A DNA stretch of 64,000 nucleotides from Fusobacterium perfoetens ATCC 29250 (GTDB taxonomy: Bacteria > Fusobacteriota > Fusobacteriia > Fusobacteriales > Fusobacteriaceae): the NCBI RefSeq assembly GCF_000622245.1, contig NZ_KK211416.1:230296-294295 (forward strand), written 5' to 3'. Positions 36,387-45,590 of this stretch are shown here, in pieces. Within the stretch, counting starts at the first letter, position 1; every line of letters begins with the position of its first letter. Both the position numbers and the translations under genes were made by a program. The notes below the pieces were generated by a model. The model had not been told where the DNA came from. It was given only the letters and a program-made list of their open reading frames with translations, and made no database searches.

Positions 36387-39032
36387 ATGTCACTGGTAAC
36401 TAAAGAATGGGCTAAAGAATTTGAAGAAGCAGAATATCTTGATGAAATAATAAAAGGATTAGAAGCCTTACAAAAAGAGAATAATTATACAGATGAAGAG
36501 ATGGATAATGATTTAGATGTTGCCCTTTGGAGAGCTTATGTTTATAACAATATGGATATGTATGAATATTATGAACTTTCAGAAAAAACTCTTGCTAAAG
36601 TGAAAGAAGAAGGTGTAAAAAGTGGAGTTTGGTGTTATAGATATTCTTGTGCATTAGTTTACCTTAGAAGATTTGATGAAGCTTTAGAATATAGTAGATT
36701 AGGGACTAAGATAGAGCCTAATTATCCTTGGGGTTGGTTACAACTTGGAAGACTATGTTATAAATTTAATCTTTTAGATGAAGCTTTTAGAGCTATAGAT
36801 AAAGGATTGGAGCTTGTACCAAATGATTATGAATTTTTAACATTAAAAGATGATATAGAAAATGATAGAGGATATGCTTATGCAAACTCTCACTATATAA
36901 ATGAAGAAGCAGATAAAAACCTAGAAGAAAGATTAATAAATATTGATGATGAAAATTTATATAATCAATTTTTAAATAAAAGTGATTTAGAGAAAAAGTT
37001 AGATATGTTACATAAGGATAATCAACATAAAGAAATTATCAATATAATTACCTCTCTTCCAAAAGAAGAATTAACTTATGATATTCTTGGAAAACTTGCA
37101 AGAGCATATAATAATAATGATGAATATGAAAAAGGAATGGAGATTTTACTTTCATTAAAAGATGAGGGAGAAAATACATCTCTTTGGAATTTTCGTATAG
37201 GATATTCTTGTTATTATTCTGGAAAACTTGAAGAAGCTCAAAAATATTTTGAAAGATGTTTAGAGCTAAATCCTGATGAACCAGATGGAGATACTCTTTT
37301 AAGATATACTTATTCTGATTTAGGAAATAAAAAAATAGAAGAGGGAAAAAACGAAGAAGCTATAGAGTATTTTAAAAAAATATTATCTATTGCAAAAGAT
37401 GATGAAGGAATTATCTATGGAGAATCTGAACTAGCTTGGGCATATGACTATATGAAAGAATATGAAAAAGCCTATGAACATTTACAAAAAGTAGTAGAGT
37501 TAGGAAGAGATGATATTTGGTTACACTCTGAATTAGGATATTGTTTATCAGGATTAAATAGATTTGAAGAAGCTGCTGAAGAATATAAGAAAGCTATAGA
37601 GCAAGGAAGAGAAGATAGTTGGATATATGGAAGATTGGGATTAGCTTATAGAGAATTAGAAAAATATGACGAAGCTATGGAAAGTTACCAAAAAGGTTTA
37701 GAAATAGATTCGGAAGATATTTACATTACTTCTGAAATAGCTTGGATATATGATAATGTAAAAAATGATATTGAAAAAGGGTTAGAATATCTTAATAAAG
37801 CTAAAGAACTAGGAAGAGATGATATTTGGATAAATTCAGAATTTGGTTGGGTGTATAATCATATTAGAGAAAATGAAAAAGCTTTATTATATATAGAAAA
37901 AGCTATGGAATTAGGAAGAAATGATGAATGGATTTATTTTGAAAAAGGTTATGCTCTTGCTAGAATAAATAAAATAGAGGAAGGAATAGAGTGTTATAAA
38001 AAAGCTAAAGAATTGGGAAAAAATGATGTAGGAGTCAATGCTGAAATTGGATATTGGCTAAATGCTTTAGGAAAAAATCAAGAAGCTCTTGAGTATTTAG
38101 AGATAGCCAAAGAATTATTAGGAAAAGATGATTCATGGATAGATTCAGAAATAGGTTTTTCTTTAAATAGGCTAGATAGATATGAAGAAGCTGTTTTATA
38201 TTTACAAAAAGCTAAATCTTTAGGAAGAGAAGATGAGTGGATATTTACTGAAATAGGTTTCTCATTAAAGAAATTAAAAAAATATGAAGAAGCTTTAGAA
38301 AATTATTTAAAAGTAGAAGAATTAGGAAGAAATGATGATTGGATAAATGTAGAGATAGCTGAATGTCTTGGAGAATTAGGAAATATAGAAGAAGCCATTA
38401 TAAGATTAAAAAAAGTACTTACATTTGAAAATTGTGATAAAATATTGATAAATTCTCAAATAGGATATTTATATGGAAAACTAAATAAATCTAAAGAAGC
38501 TTTAAAATATCTATTTGAAGCTGAAAAACTTGGAAGAAAAGATATTTGGTTGTATTCAGAAATAGGTTGGAATTTATCAGATGATTCTACAAAATATAAT
38601 GAAGCTTTTGAGTATCTTAATAAGGCAATAGAATTAGGAAGAGATGATAACTGGATTTTTGGACAAATAGGATTTGTTTCATCAAAACTTAATAAGAAAA
38701 AAGAAGCACAAAAATATTTTGAAAAAGCTTTATTTATAAATCCAGATGATACTTGGGTTGCATATCATTTAGGTGTGGTTTATAGAAAAGGTGGAGAAGT
38801 TCAAAAAGCTATAGAAGTTTTAGAAAATAGTTTAGAGAACACATTATTTAAAGGTTGGGTAGAATTAGAACTTGCTATTTGCTATGCTTTAATAGAAGAT
38901 AGAGAAAAAGCTCAAAAATATTTAGAGATTGCTGAATCATTTATAGGAGGAGAAAAAGAAAATTCTTCTGATGTAAAAAAAGATTTCGATATGGTAAAAC
39001 AATTATTACAACCACTAAATTTATTATCATAA
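36387..39032 (+). CDS. Giant TPR-repeat protein (paralogue)
   Basis: 881 residues with the same plan as the gene at 33563: an N-terminal block opening NNYTDEEMDNDLDVALWRAY, an acidic linker, then a long array of DDxW-type TPR units (LGRDDIWLHSELGYCLSGLN, LGREDEWIFTEIGFSLKKLK) and a C-terminal WVELELAICYALIEDREKAQ. Clearly a tandem duplication. AAGGGAGG precedes the ATG. It ends with its own terminator. Confidence 0.88.
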   Translation: MSLVTKEWAKEFEEAEYLDEIIKGLEALQKENNYTDEEMDNDLDVALWRAYVYNNMDMYEYYELSEKTLAKVKEEGVKSGVWCYRYSCALVYLRRFDEALEYSRLGTKIEPNYPWGWLQLGRLCYKFNLLDEAFRAIDKGLELVPNDYEFLTLKDDIENDRGYAYANSHYINEEADKNLEERLINIDDENLYNQFLNKSDLEKKLDMLHKDNQHKEIINIITSLPKEELTYDILGKLARAYNNNDEYEKGMEILLSLKDEGENTSLWNFRIGYSCYYSGKLEEAQKYFERCLELNPDEPDGDTLLRYTYSDLGNKKIEEGKNEEAIEYFKKILSIAKDDEGIIYGESELAWAYDYMKEYEKAYEHLQKVVELGRDDIWLHSELGYCLSGLNRFEEAAEEYKKAIEQGREDSWIYGRLGLAYRELEKYDEAMESYQKGLEIDSEDIYITSEIAWIYDNVKNDIEKGLEYLNKAKELGRDDIWINSEFGWVYNHIRENEKALLYIEKAMELGRNDEWIYFEKGYALARINKIEEGIECYKKAKELGKNDVGVNAEIGYWLNALGKNQEALEYLEIAKELLGKDDSWIDSEIGFSLNRLDRYEEAVLYLQKAKSLGREDEWIFTEIGFSLKKLKKYEEALENYLKVEELGRNDDWINVEIAECLGELGNIEEAIIRLKKVLTFENCDKILINSQIGYLYGKLNKSKEALKYLFEAEKLGRKDIWLYSEIGWNLSDDSTKYNEAFEYLNKAIELGRDDNWIFGQIGFVSSKLNKKKEAQKYFEKALFINPDDTWVAYHLGVVYRKGGEVQKAIEVLENSLENTLFKGWVELELAICYALIEDREKAQKYLEIAESFIGGEKENSSDVKKDFDMVKQLLQPLNLLS

Positions 39033-39041
39033 TTTAATATG

Positions 39042-39081
39042 AAAAGAGTTGATAGAAAACAGAACTTATCAACTCTTTTTT
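39042..39081 (+). terminator. Rho-independent terminator after the TPR gene
   Basis: AAAAGAGTTGAT (39042-39053) pairs perfectly with ATCAACTCTTTT (39068-39079), followed by further T. It closes the second TPR gene. Confidence 0.85.
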
Positions 39082-39125
39082 ATATAAAAATAACTTATTT
39101 TTATCTTTTAATTATAATAAAAATA

Positions 39126-39134
39126 TGATATAAT
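39126..39134 (+). promoter_or_regulatory. Extended -10 promoter ahead of the hairpin leader
   Basis: TGATATAAT (39126-39134) is an extended -10 element (TGnTATAAT); no good -35 is needed or seen. Transcription would start near 39141 and run into the leader at 39165-39230. Confidence 0.55.
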
Positions 39135-39164
39135 ACTCAACAGAAAAACATATTTTTACAATGC

Positions 39165-39230
39165 TAAGAGAGGTGATGCCCAAAGTAAAATTATTTTAAA
39201 AAGAATAATTTTATTATGGGTATTTTTTTT
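39165..39230 (+). promoter_or_regulatory. Hairpin leader: SD-like site, mini-ORF and terminator-like stem
   Basis: AGAGAGGTGATGC is followed by a 7-codon frame (39176-39199, MPKVKLF). The arm 39176-39195 pairs with 39204-39223 (17 Watson-Crick pairs, two G-U, one mismatch), followed by T8 at 39223-39230. It lies downstream of a promoter and upstream of a gene, so it could act as an attenuator or give a short RNA. Same design and opening sequence as 12460-12530. Confidence 0.55.
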
Positions 39231-39260
39231 ATTAAAAAATATTTAATTATGGAGGAGAAT

Positions 39261-40622
39261 ATGGAAAATCAAAAAAGTATTGTACTAGATTATTTAGAAA
39301 GTGGTTTAAAGAAAAAGAATGAGATAATGTTTAATTTAAAAAATATGGAGAAATTTAATTTTTCTAAAAATAAAATTTATATCTTTATTTTTCTGCATAT
39401 TGTTACTATATTAGGATTTTATATAATATTTTATATAATTAGTGAACCTGTTTTTTATTATAAAAATTTTATGGAATATATATTAAGCCCTGTATTGTCT
39501 GTAATTAATATTATAGCAATTATATATATGATTGCACTTATTATAACATTAAAACAAAGAGTAATTAAAATATATTTTGATAACTCATATATAAAAATAA
39601 AATTATTTAAAAAAGTATATTTTGATGATATTGCAACAATTAGAGTTTCTCAAATAAAAAATAAAGTAGAGATAGGGATAATAAAGTATAATGGAGAAAA
39701 CATCACTTTAGATACAGAAATAAAAAATCCTAACTCTATTCAAAAAATTACAAAAGAAGATGAAAATTTTGAAAAATTTTTAGTAATATTAAAAGAAACT
39801 TTTAAAGAAAAGCTTATAGTGGAGGAATATCAGAGAGAAGCTACTAAAAAATCTATTTTAAAAATTATCGGAAAAGTTATAGTTGTATATATTATAATAA
39901 ATTTACTTTCATCTCTAACTAGTAAAATGATGACAAATTATACAAGAGGAAAAGATTTTTCGAGAAATGGTGTTGAGATTGAAACTTATGATGGTGGATA
40001 TGCAGAAATTCCTTATAAATACGGACAAAGAAATGGAATAGCAAAATATTATACAAGTGATAAAAGACTTGAAAAAGAGGTTGAATATAAAAAAGGAGAA
40101 AGAGTATTTGAAATTGAATATGATAAAAATGGAAAACTTTATATGGAAACAAAATATAAAAATGATAAAATAGAACATCATCAAAGTTACTATCCAAATG
40201 GAAATATAGATATGGAATTTATACATGAAGATAATTATTGTAAAGAGAAATATTATTCAGAAGATGAAGTTCTTGTTAAAGAGGAAAATTATAAAGATGA
40301 GAAACCTCATGGAAAAAGAACTGTTTATTATCCAAATGGAAAAACTTTTATAGAACTAGAATATAATATGGGAAAAGTAGTTTGGCCTATTAAGGTTTAT
40401 GATAAAGATGGAAAATTAAAATTAGAAGAAGTAGCAAGAAGTTCAGATAATTTTATTGAAAGAAAAATATATAATAATGATGGAAAACTTAAAGATACAC
40501 AAATTATTAAAAAAGAAGATTTAGAAGTTTGGGAAATATATTATAATAAAATTCGTGCTCTTAACTACTTTACACAAAAAGGAGTTATGGAAAAGGAAAT
40601 TGAACTTTTAGAAAAAATATAG
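39261..40622 (+). CDS. Membrane-anchored YwqK/MORN-variant protein
   Basis: 453 residues from ATG 39261; the ATG at 39216 is in the leader hairpin and GGAGGAG precedes 39261. Membrane helices at about 38-58, 77-97 and a third near 200-215 surround a PH-like segment (KIYFDNSYIKIKLFKKVYFD). The C-terminal half has YwqK repeats (YYPNGNIDMEF, VYYPNGKTFIELEY, VYDKDGKLKLEE). Localisation of the repeat part is probably outside. First of a five-gene cluster. Confidence 0.75.
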   Translation: MENQKSIVLDYLESGLKKKNEIMFNLKNMEKFNFSKNKIYIFIFLHIVTILGFYIIFYIISEPVFYYKNFMEYILSPVLSVINIIAIIYMIALIITLKQRVIKIYFDNSYIKIKLFKKVYFDDIATIRVSQIKNKVEIGIIKYNGENITLDTEIKNPNSIQKITKEDENFEKFLVILKETFKEKLIVEEYQREATKKSILKIIGKVIVVYIIINLLSSLTSKMMTNYTRGKDFSRNGVEIETYDGGYAEIPYKYGQRNGIAKYYTSDKRLEKEVEYKKGERVFEIEYDKNGKLYMETKYKNDKIEHHQSYYPNGNIDMEFIHEDNYCKEKYYSEDEVLVKEENYKDEKPHGKRTVYYPNGKTFIELEYNMGKVVWPIKVYDKDGKLKLEEVARSSDNFIERKIYNNDGKLKDTQIIKKEDLEVWEIYYNKIRALNYFTQKGVMEKEIELLEKI

Positions 40623-40635
40623 ATAAGGTGATTGT

Positions 40636-42174
40636 ATGAAAAAAATAATACTTGGATTTTTAATTCTCTCTTCTTTAGCTTTAGCAGATAAACACCCTGA
40701 TAAAAGAGCTGACTTGTATCTTAAAAATGGAAAATATTATTCTCCAGACATTAATGATGTTTTTACAGGGACTCTAATTTATGCTACAAAACCAGAAAAT
40801 ATAGATTATCTTGAGATAATTTATAGAGATGGATTAATTTCAGAGGAAAAAGAGCTTTATGAAAGTGGTGCTATAAAAAAATTAACAAAATATGATGAAG
40901 AGGAAGATGCCTATTTAGAAGAAAAATATTATGAGGATGGAACTTTATCTCAAAGAAAATTAATAAAAGATGGACAAGAAAGAATAGTTTTTATTAATGA
41001 TAACAATATTCCTAATGATAGAAATTATTTTTCTTTTGATGGAAGATTAGATAAAAAATTAGAAGTGAATGGCAATGTCCGAATAAGATATAGAAAAGAA
41101 GATAATTTTGTAAATGATGCTGACCTTTATTCTAAATTTTATAATGATATTAATATAAAAGAGGAAAAAACAGGAAATTTAGAAAATTTTTCTAGAAAAT
41201 ATGAATATGGACTTTTAGTTAATGAAAGTTATAGTAAAGTCAATGAGAAAGAAAAAATCATAAAACAAATAAATTTTGAAGATAATATTTTGACTGTAAC
41301 AGAAGATAATAAAGAAACAAAATATTATTTGAATGGTAATAAAAAATATGAAGATATTACCTTCAAAGATAAAAATAATATTTTACATAATGAAACAAGA
41401 TATTTTGATGAAAGTGAAAAAATAATTTCTGAAAAAATATATTTGAATAATGATTTAAAGAAAGAGTATAAAGATAAAGATTATGAAAATTATAGGGAAA
41501 GATTAAATAAAAATCTTCCTTATACTATAAAGTATCCAGATGGAAAAATAGCTTATGAAAAATATCTTACTAAAGATAATAAAACAATAGAAAAATATTT
41601 TTCAAAAAATGGAACTTTAACTTTTTCAGGAGAATATTATCCTAATATCTATAAGAAAAGTATAAAAAAATTAATAAGTGAATATGATGATGGACTTGAA
41701 GCAAAAGTTGAGTTACCTAAAAATATAAAAAGATATACAGTTGAGGGAAAACTTATATATGAATCTAAGTTTGAAGAAAATGAAAAATTTACTAAATTTC
41801 ATAAAATAAGTTATCATAAAAATGGAAAAATTTATTATGACGAATTAGAAACAATAGATAATACAACAGATATAATGGTTAGAGAATTAAAAAGATATGA
41901 TGAAAAAGGAAATTTAGAATACAGTCTAAAATTAGACAATAAAATAAAAATCGAAAGTGCATATAGAGATAATAAAATTCAATATAAATACGAATTAAAA
42001 AAAGAAGATGGAGACCTAATAGAAGAATATAGTATTTACTATAAGAATGGAAAGAAAAGATATTCAAGTGAATATCATACAAATTATAGAACAGGAAAAG
42101 GATTTAGTTATATAAGAACTTATGATTTAGTTGGAAAAATGAAAAAAGAATCTAAGAGAGAATATCAATATTAG
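40636..42174 (+). CDS. Secreted YwqK/MORN-variant protein
   Basis: 512 residues. A signal peptide (KKIILGFLILSSLALA) precedes a long mature part with MORN-variant units (YESGAIKKLTKY, YYEDGTLSQRKLI, YYLNGNKKYEDI, SYHKNGKIYYDELET, YYKNGKKRYSSEY). AAGGTGATT precedes the ATG. Large for the family. Likely periplasmic or outer-membrane associated. Confidence 0.78.
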   Translation: MKKIILGFLILSSLALADKHPDKRADLYLKNGKYYSPDINDVFTGTLIYATKPENIDYLEIIYRDGLISEEKELYESGAIKKLTKYDEEEDAYLEEKYYEDGTLSQRKLIKDGQERIVFINDNNIPNDRNYFSFDGRLDKKLEVNGNVRIRYRKEDNFVNDADLYSKFYNDINIKEEKTGNLENFSRKYEYGLLVNESYSKVNEKEKIIKQINFEDNILTVTEDNKETKYYLNGNKKYEDITFKDKNNILHNETRYFDESEKIISEKIYLNNDLKKEYKDKDYENYRERLNKNLPYTIKYPDGKIAYEKYLTKDNKTIEKYFSKNGTLTFSGEYYPNIYKKSIKKLISEYDDGLEAKVELPKNIKRYTVEGKLIYESKFEENEKFTKFHKISYHKNGKIYYDELETIDNTTDIMVRELKRYDEKGNLEYSLKLDNKIKIESAYRDNKIQYKYELKKEDGDLIEEYSIYYKNGKKRYSSEYHTNYRTGKGFSYIRTYDLVGKMKKESKREYQY

Positions 42175-42186
42175 GAGAAATTATCT

Positions 42187-43317
42187 ATGAAAGAAAAAAA
42201 TAATATTAAATTTAAAATAATAGTATTTTTATTGATTGCTTTAGGAATAGGAAATGAATTTTATCCCTATAAAAAAGTTATACAAGACTATCGAGAATAT
42301 AAAAAGAGAATAGCTCCATATACTGCAGATAGAGAGGTATTTTATCCTGACGGAGTTTTAAAATATAAAAAAGAGGGAAAAAAAGAGGAGTATTATCATA
42401 GAAATGGTGCTTTAAGAAGGGTAGAAGAAAATTCTAAAGGTGATACTAGATATGATATTGGAGGAAATATTATAGAAAGATTTGCCCAAGAAGAGAGTAA
42501 AGTAGAAAATGGTGTAGATAAAATATACTCTGTTAATGGGAATATAGTAGCAGAATCTAATTATAAAAATGGAAAATTAGATGGAAGTAAAAAAATATAT
42601 TTCATTGACTCAAAAGATATTTTTGCAGAAGAAAATTATAGAGATGGAATGAAAGTAGGGGAACAAAAATATTATTTTAAAAATGGAGATATAGAAGTTT
42701 ATGAGAAATATGATGAGAATGGAAAATTAAAAATTAAAAATGAATTTTTCTTTTCAGGAGAACCAAAATCTTCTTATGATTTCACAGAAAAAAATAGAAG
42801 AGAAAGTATAGAGTATAATGAAGATACTAAAAAAATAAAAGAGAAAGAGATAATTTTATACTCTGATAATGAAGAAATATTAGAAGAAATTAAAGAACAC
42901 TATAACGAAAATGGAGTTAAAAAATATACAACAAGAGAAGTAAAAAAATCTAATTTAGAAGAAACAAATATTTATTATGAAAATGGAAATCTTCAATATA
43001 CTTATTATGAATTATTTGGTAAAAGAATGCCTGTTGGAAAAATATATTATAAAAATGGAAATCTTGATACTAATAATTATTATGATGAAACTAATAAAAA
43101 ACTTATATCAGAAAAATATTTTGAGAATGGGAAACTTGAATCTAAAACTATTCATAAAAATAAAGAGATGATTAGTGATATAGAATATTATATAGAATAT
43201 AGAAATAATGGAAAGAAATTTTATGAGGTAAAAAAAGTAGGGGATAAGAAGATAGAAAAGTTTTATGGAAAAACAGAAAAATTATTATATGAAAATGTGA
43301 TAGAAGGTGATAAATAA
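42187..43317 (+). CDS. Membrane-anchored YwqK/MORN-variant protein
   Basis: 376 residues. An N-terminal anchor (FKIIVFLLIALGIGNEFY) is followed by about nine YwqK units (VFYPDGVLKYKKEG, EYYHRNGALRRVEE, IYSVNGNIVAESNYKNGKLD, YFKNGDIEVYEKY, YYENGNLQYTYY, YYKNGNLDTNNYY, YFENGKLESKTI). TAA overlaps the next ATG by one base, so translation is coupled to the small membrane protein that follows. Confidence 0.78.
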   Translation: MKEKNNIKFKIIVFLLIALGIGNEFYPYKKVIQDYREYKKRIAPYTADREVFYPDGVLKYKKEGKKEEYYHRNGALRRVEENSKGDTRYDIGGNIIERFAQEESKVENGVDKIYSVNGNIVAESNYKNGKLDGSKKIYFIDSKDIFAEENYRDGMKVGEQKYYFKNGDIEVYEKYDENGKLKIKNEFFFSGEPKSSYDFTEKNRRESIEYNEDTKKIKEKEIILYSDNEEILEEIKEHYNENGVKKYTTREVKKSNLEETNIYYENGNLQYTYYELFGKRMPVGKIYYKNGNLDTNNYYDETNKKLISEKYFENGKLESKTIHKNKEMISDIEYYIEYRNNGKKFYEVKKVGDKKIEKFYGKTEKLLYENVIEGDK

Positions 43318-43766
43318 TGGAAAATCTATATGATAAACTTTGGGAAAATACAAAAACTTGGAAATTTGACCCCTTTGTATTTATAGTCTGTTTATTTACC
43401 TTAAAAAATTATCTTATATCAATTCCACTTAACCTTAGTATACTTATTTTTTATTGTATGTTAAGTGAAAAATATACTATTAAACATTCAAAAAAGTTTT
43501 TTTTATCTTATTTATTATGGGGAATAGTATTTTTAATTCTGATTATTATAATAACTGTTCCTGTAATATTCTTTTTAGGATTTGATGATGCTGGAAGTAT
43601 AAGCTCTGAAACAAAAACTTTTATAATGTCTGGCTCTCTTCCTATGATATTTAGTAGTATAAAAATTTTATTTTCAGTAATTTTATCATATAAATCTCAA
43701 AAATGTAAAAGATTGGCATATGAAGAATATGAGGAATCTAAAAAGGGAGAGGAGGAAAATTTGTGA
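43317..43766 (+). CDS. Small membrane protein
   Basis: 149 residues with three or four membrane helices (about 19-33, 37-50, 64-88, 110-125) and a charged cytoplasmic tail (YEEYEESKKGEEEN). It overlaps its neighbours by 1 base upstream and 4 bases downstream (GTGA), so it is coupled to both YwqK genes and probably works with them. No family recognised. Confidence 0.68.
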   Translation: MENLYDKLWENTKTWKFDPFVFIVCLFTLKNYLISIPLNLSILIFYCMLSEKYTIKHSKKFFLSYLLWGIVFLILIIIITVPVIFFLGFDDAGSISSETKTFIMSGSLPMIFSSIKILFSVILSYKSQKCKRLAYEEYEESKKGEEENL

Positions 43767-45106
43767 AAAAAATAATTGCTTTAGGAAGTTTAATTTTAAC
43801 TTTATGTAGTTGCAGCTTTTTAGAGCCAAAAACAGAAGTGGGAGCTTATGGAATGGAAGCAGCAGCTTTAGCTCTTTCTCCAATAATTTATCCAATTGTC
43901 AAAGTAAAAGAGGAATTTAAGTTCCAAGTGGAACAATCTCAAGAGGAAAAAGAGAGAAAGCAAGGCTTAACAACTGTACCTGGAAAATCAAAATCACAAG
44001 GATATTTTAGTAGTGATTGGTTTATGGGAAATTTTTATAGGAATGAATATGTTATATATGATATTTTTTCTGACAAAAGTGGATTTATTACAGAAAGAAA
44101 AGGGTATCTTCCAAGTGGACAATTAATAGTCCATGAAAAATTTAGAAGAAGAAAAAAAGTTTATGAAAAAGTATATTATCCAAATGGAAAACAATATTAT
44201 TTAGTAGACCATGATAATTCTCAATATATATCTTATGATATAAATGGAAATTTAACAAAAAATTTAACAGGAAAAGAAAAGTTAACTAGAGAATACAATG
44301 GAGAAACTTTAATTAAAGAAAGTTACTCTAAGGGAGAAATGGGATATTGGAAAAATTATTATGATACAGGAGCTCCTAAAGGAGTAGAAGTAACAAATAT
44401 GATTCTTGAAGACCAAAAATTATTTTCAGAAGCTGAAAAAACATTAAAAGATTGGAATGAAGTTTATGAAGAGGTAAGAAAATCTGAAAAAACAAAATAT
44501 AATGGAAAATATAGAATTTACTCACCAAACGGTGATATTTATGCAGATTTTAATTTCAAAAATGGATATGCTATTGGAGAGCAAAAACAATATTATTGGA
44601 ATAGTAAAAAATTATTTTCAAAATTTATATATGTAAATGGAAATTTAGAAAAAATTATATACTATTTTAAAAATGGAAAGATTAAAGAAATCCATGATAA
44701 TAACTCATATAAAAGCTATAATTTAGCTGGACAATTAATAGGAGAAGGGAATAGTAAAGGAAGAAAAGAATATTATAATGGAAAGTTAATAGTATTTAGA
44801 CCAAAAACTTCTGATTGGGCTGATGATGAAACTAAATATTATTTAGATGGAAAACTAAAAGCTCAAATGCAATTTGTGGATAATGATTCTAGAATAAGAG
44901 TATTAACTTATTATCATTATAATGGAAAGAGAAAAGAAGAATACATAAGTACTATTTATCCTGACCAATTATCTATATACAGAGAATATTATATGAATGG
45001 AAAAATGAAATATGAAGAGATAAAAAATTCCAATATATATAGAAAAATAATAAGATTTTATGATATAAATGGAAATCTTTTAAAAGAAAAAAATCAGAAA
45101 TTTTAA
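43763..45106 (+). CDS. YwqK/MORN-variant lipoprotein
   Basis: 447 residues, GTG start at 43763 after GGAGAGGAGG. The N-terminus KKIIALGSLILTLCSCSF is a lipoprotein signal with Cys15 or Cys17 as the anchor. Repeats: YLPSGQLIVHEKF, YYPNGKQYYLVDH, IYSPNGDIYADFNFKNGYAI, YYLDGKLKAQMQF, YYMNGKMKYEEI. An early AYGMEAAALALSPIIYPIVK segment is hydrophobic. Last gene of the cluster. Confidence 0.8.
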   Translation: MKKIIALGSLILTLCSCSFLEPKTEVGAYGMEAAALALSPIIYPIVKVKEEFKFQVEQSQEEKERKQGLTTVPGKSKSQGYFSSDWFMGNFYRNEYVIYDIFSDKSGFITERKGYLPSGQLIVHEKFRRRKKVYEKVYYPNGKQYYLVDHDNSQYISYDINGNLTKNLTGKEKLTREYNGETLIKESYSKGEMGYWKNYYDTGAPKGVEVTNMILEDQKLFSEAEKTLKDWNEVYEEVRKSEKTKYNGKYRIYSPNGDIYADFNFKNGYAIGEQKQYYWNSKKLFSKFIYVNGNLEKIIYYFKNGKIKEIHDNNSYKSYNLAGQLIGEGNSKGRKEYYNGKLIVFRPKTSDWADDETKYYLDGKLKAQMQFVDNDSRIRVLTYYHYNGKRKEEYISTIYPDQLSIYREYYMNGKMKYEEIKNSNIYRKIIRFYDINGNLLKEKNQKF

Positions 45107-45167
45107 GTCATAAACAAATATATACAAAATATCGTCTTAAAAAGAAAAAAGAAAGGGAAGACTGATT

Positions 45168-45575
45168 ATGGAAATTTGGTTTGCTGTAGGAATTATATTT
45201 TTAATAATTGAAGGAATTAGTTTTGGTTTAATTTCAATTTGGTTTTCTTTAGGTGCTTTTATAACTATGTTCTTTTATAAATTGGAATTTATGAATCAGT
45301 TTTATATTTTTGTAGCAACTTCAGGAATATTTTTAATTTTTATAAGAAAAATAGCTGTAAAAAAGTTTAAAGGAAAGAGTAAGGAATTAAATAGAATTCA
45401 AAATAAAAAAGTCAAAATTGAAAAGGTTGAAGAGAGAGGAGGAGAGAATATATATACAGTTTTTCTTGATGGAAAATATTGGTACGGTATTTCTGAAGAA
45501 AAACTTAATCTTGATGAAATTGTTAATGTAAAAAAAATAGAAGGAAATAAACTTATACTAGAAAAATCTAAATAA
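45168..45575 (+). CDS. NfeD family membrane protein
   Basis: 135 residues. Helices at about 4-22, 27-40 and 46-63 (WFAVGIIFLIIEGISFGLIS, IWFSLGAFITMFFYKLEF) precede a soluble OB-type C-terminal domain (VKIEKVEERGG, YWYGISEEKLNLDEIVNVKK). NfeD proteins pair with SPFH proteins in membrane microdomains, and the next gene is exactly such a partner. GAAAGGGAAG precedes the start. Confidence 0.87.
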   Translation: MEIWFAVGIIFLIIEGISFGLISIWFSLGAFITMFFYKLEFMNQFYIFVATSGIFLIFIRKIAVKKFKGKSKELNRIQNKKVKIEKVEERGGENIYTVFLDGKYWYGISEEKLNLDEIVNVKKIEGNKLILEKSK

Positions 45576-45590
45576 TATTAGGAGGGACAA

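Noticed and set aside
39915-40226. - strand frames opposite the YwqK gene
   Set aside because: Antisense shadows rich in Phe, Ile and Tyr, produced by the A-rich coding strand.
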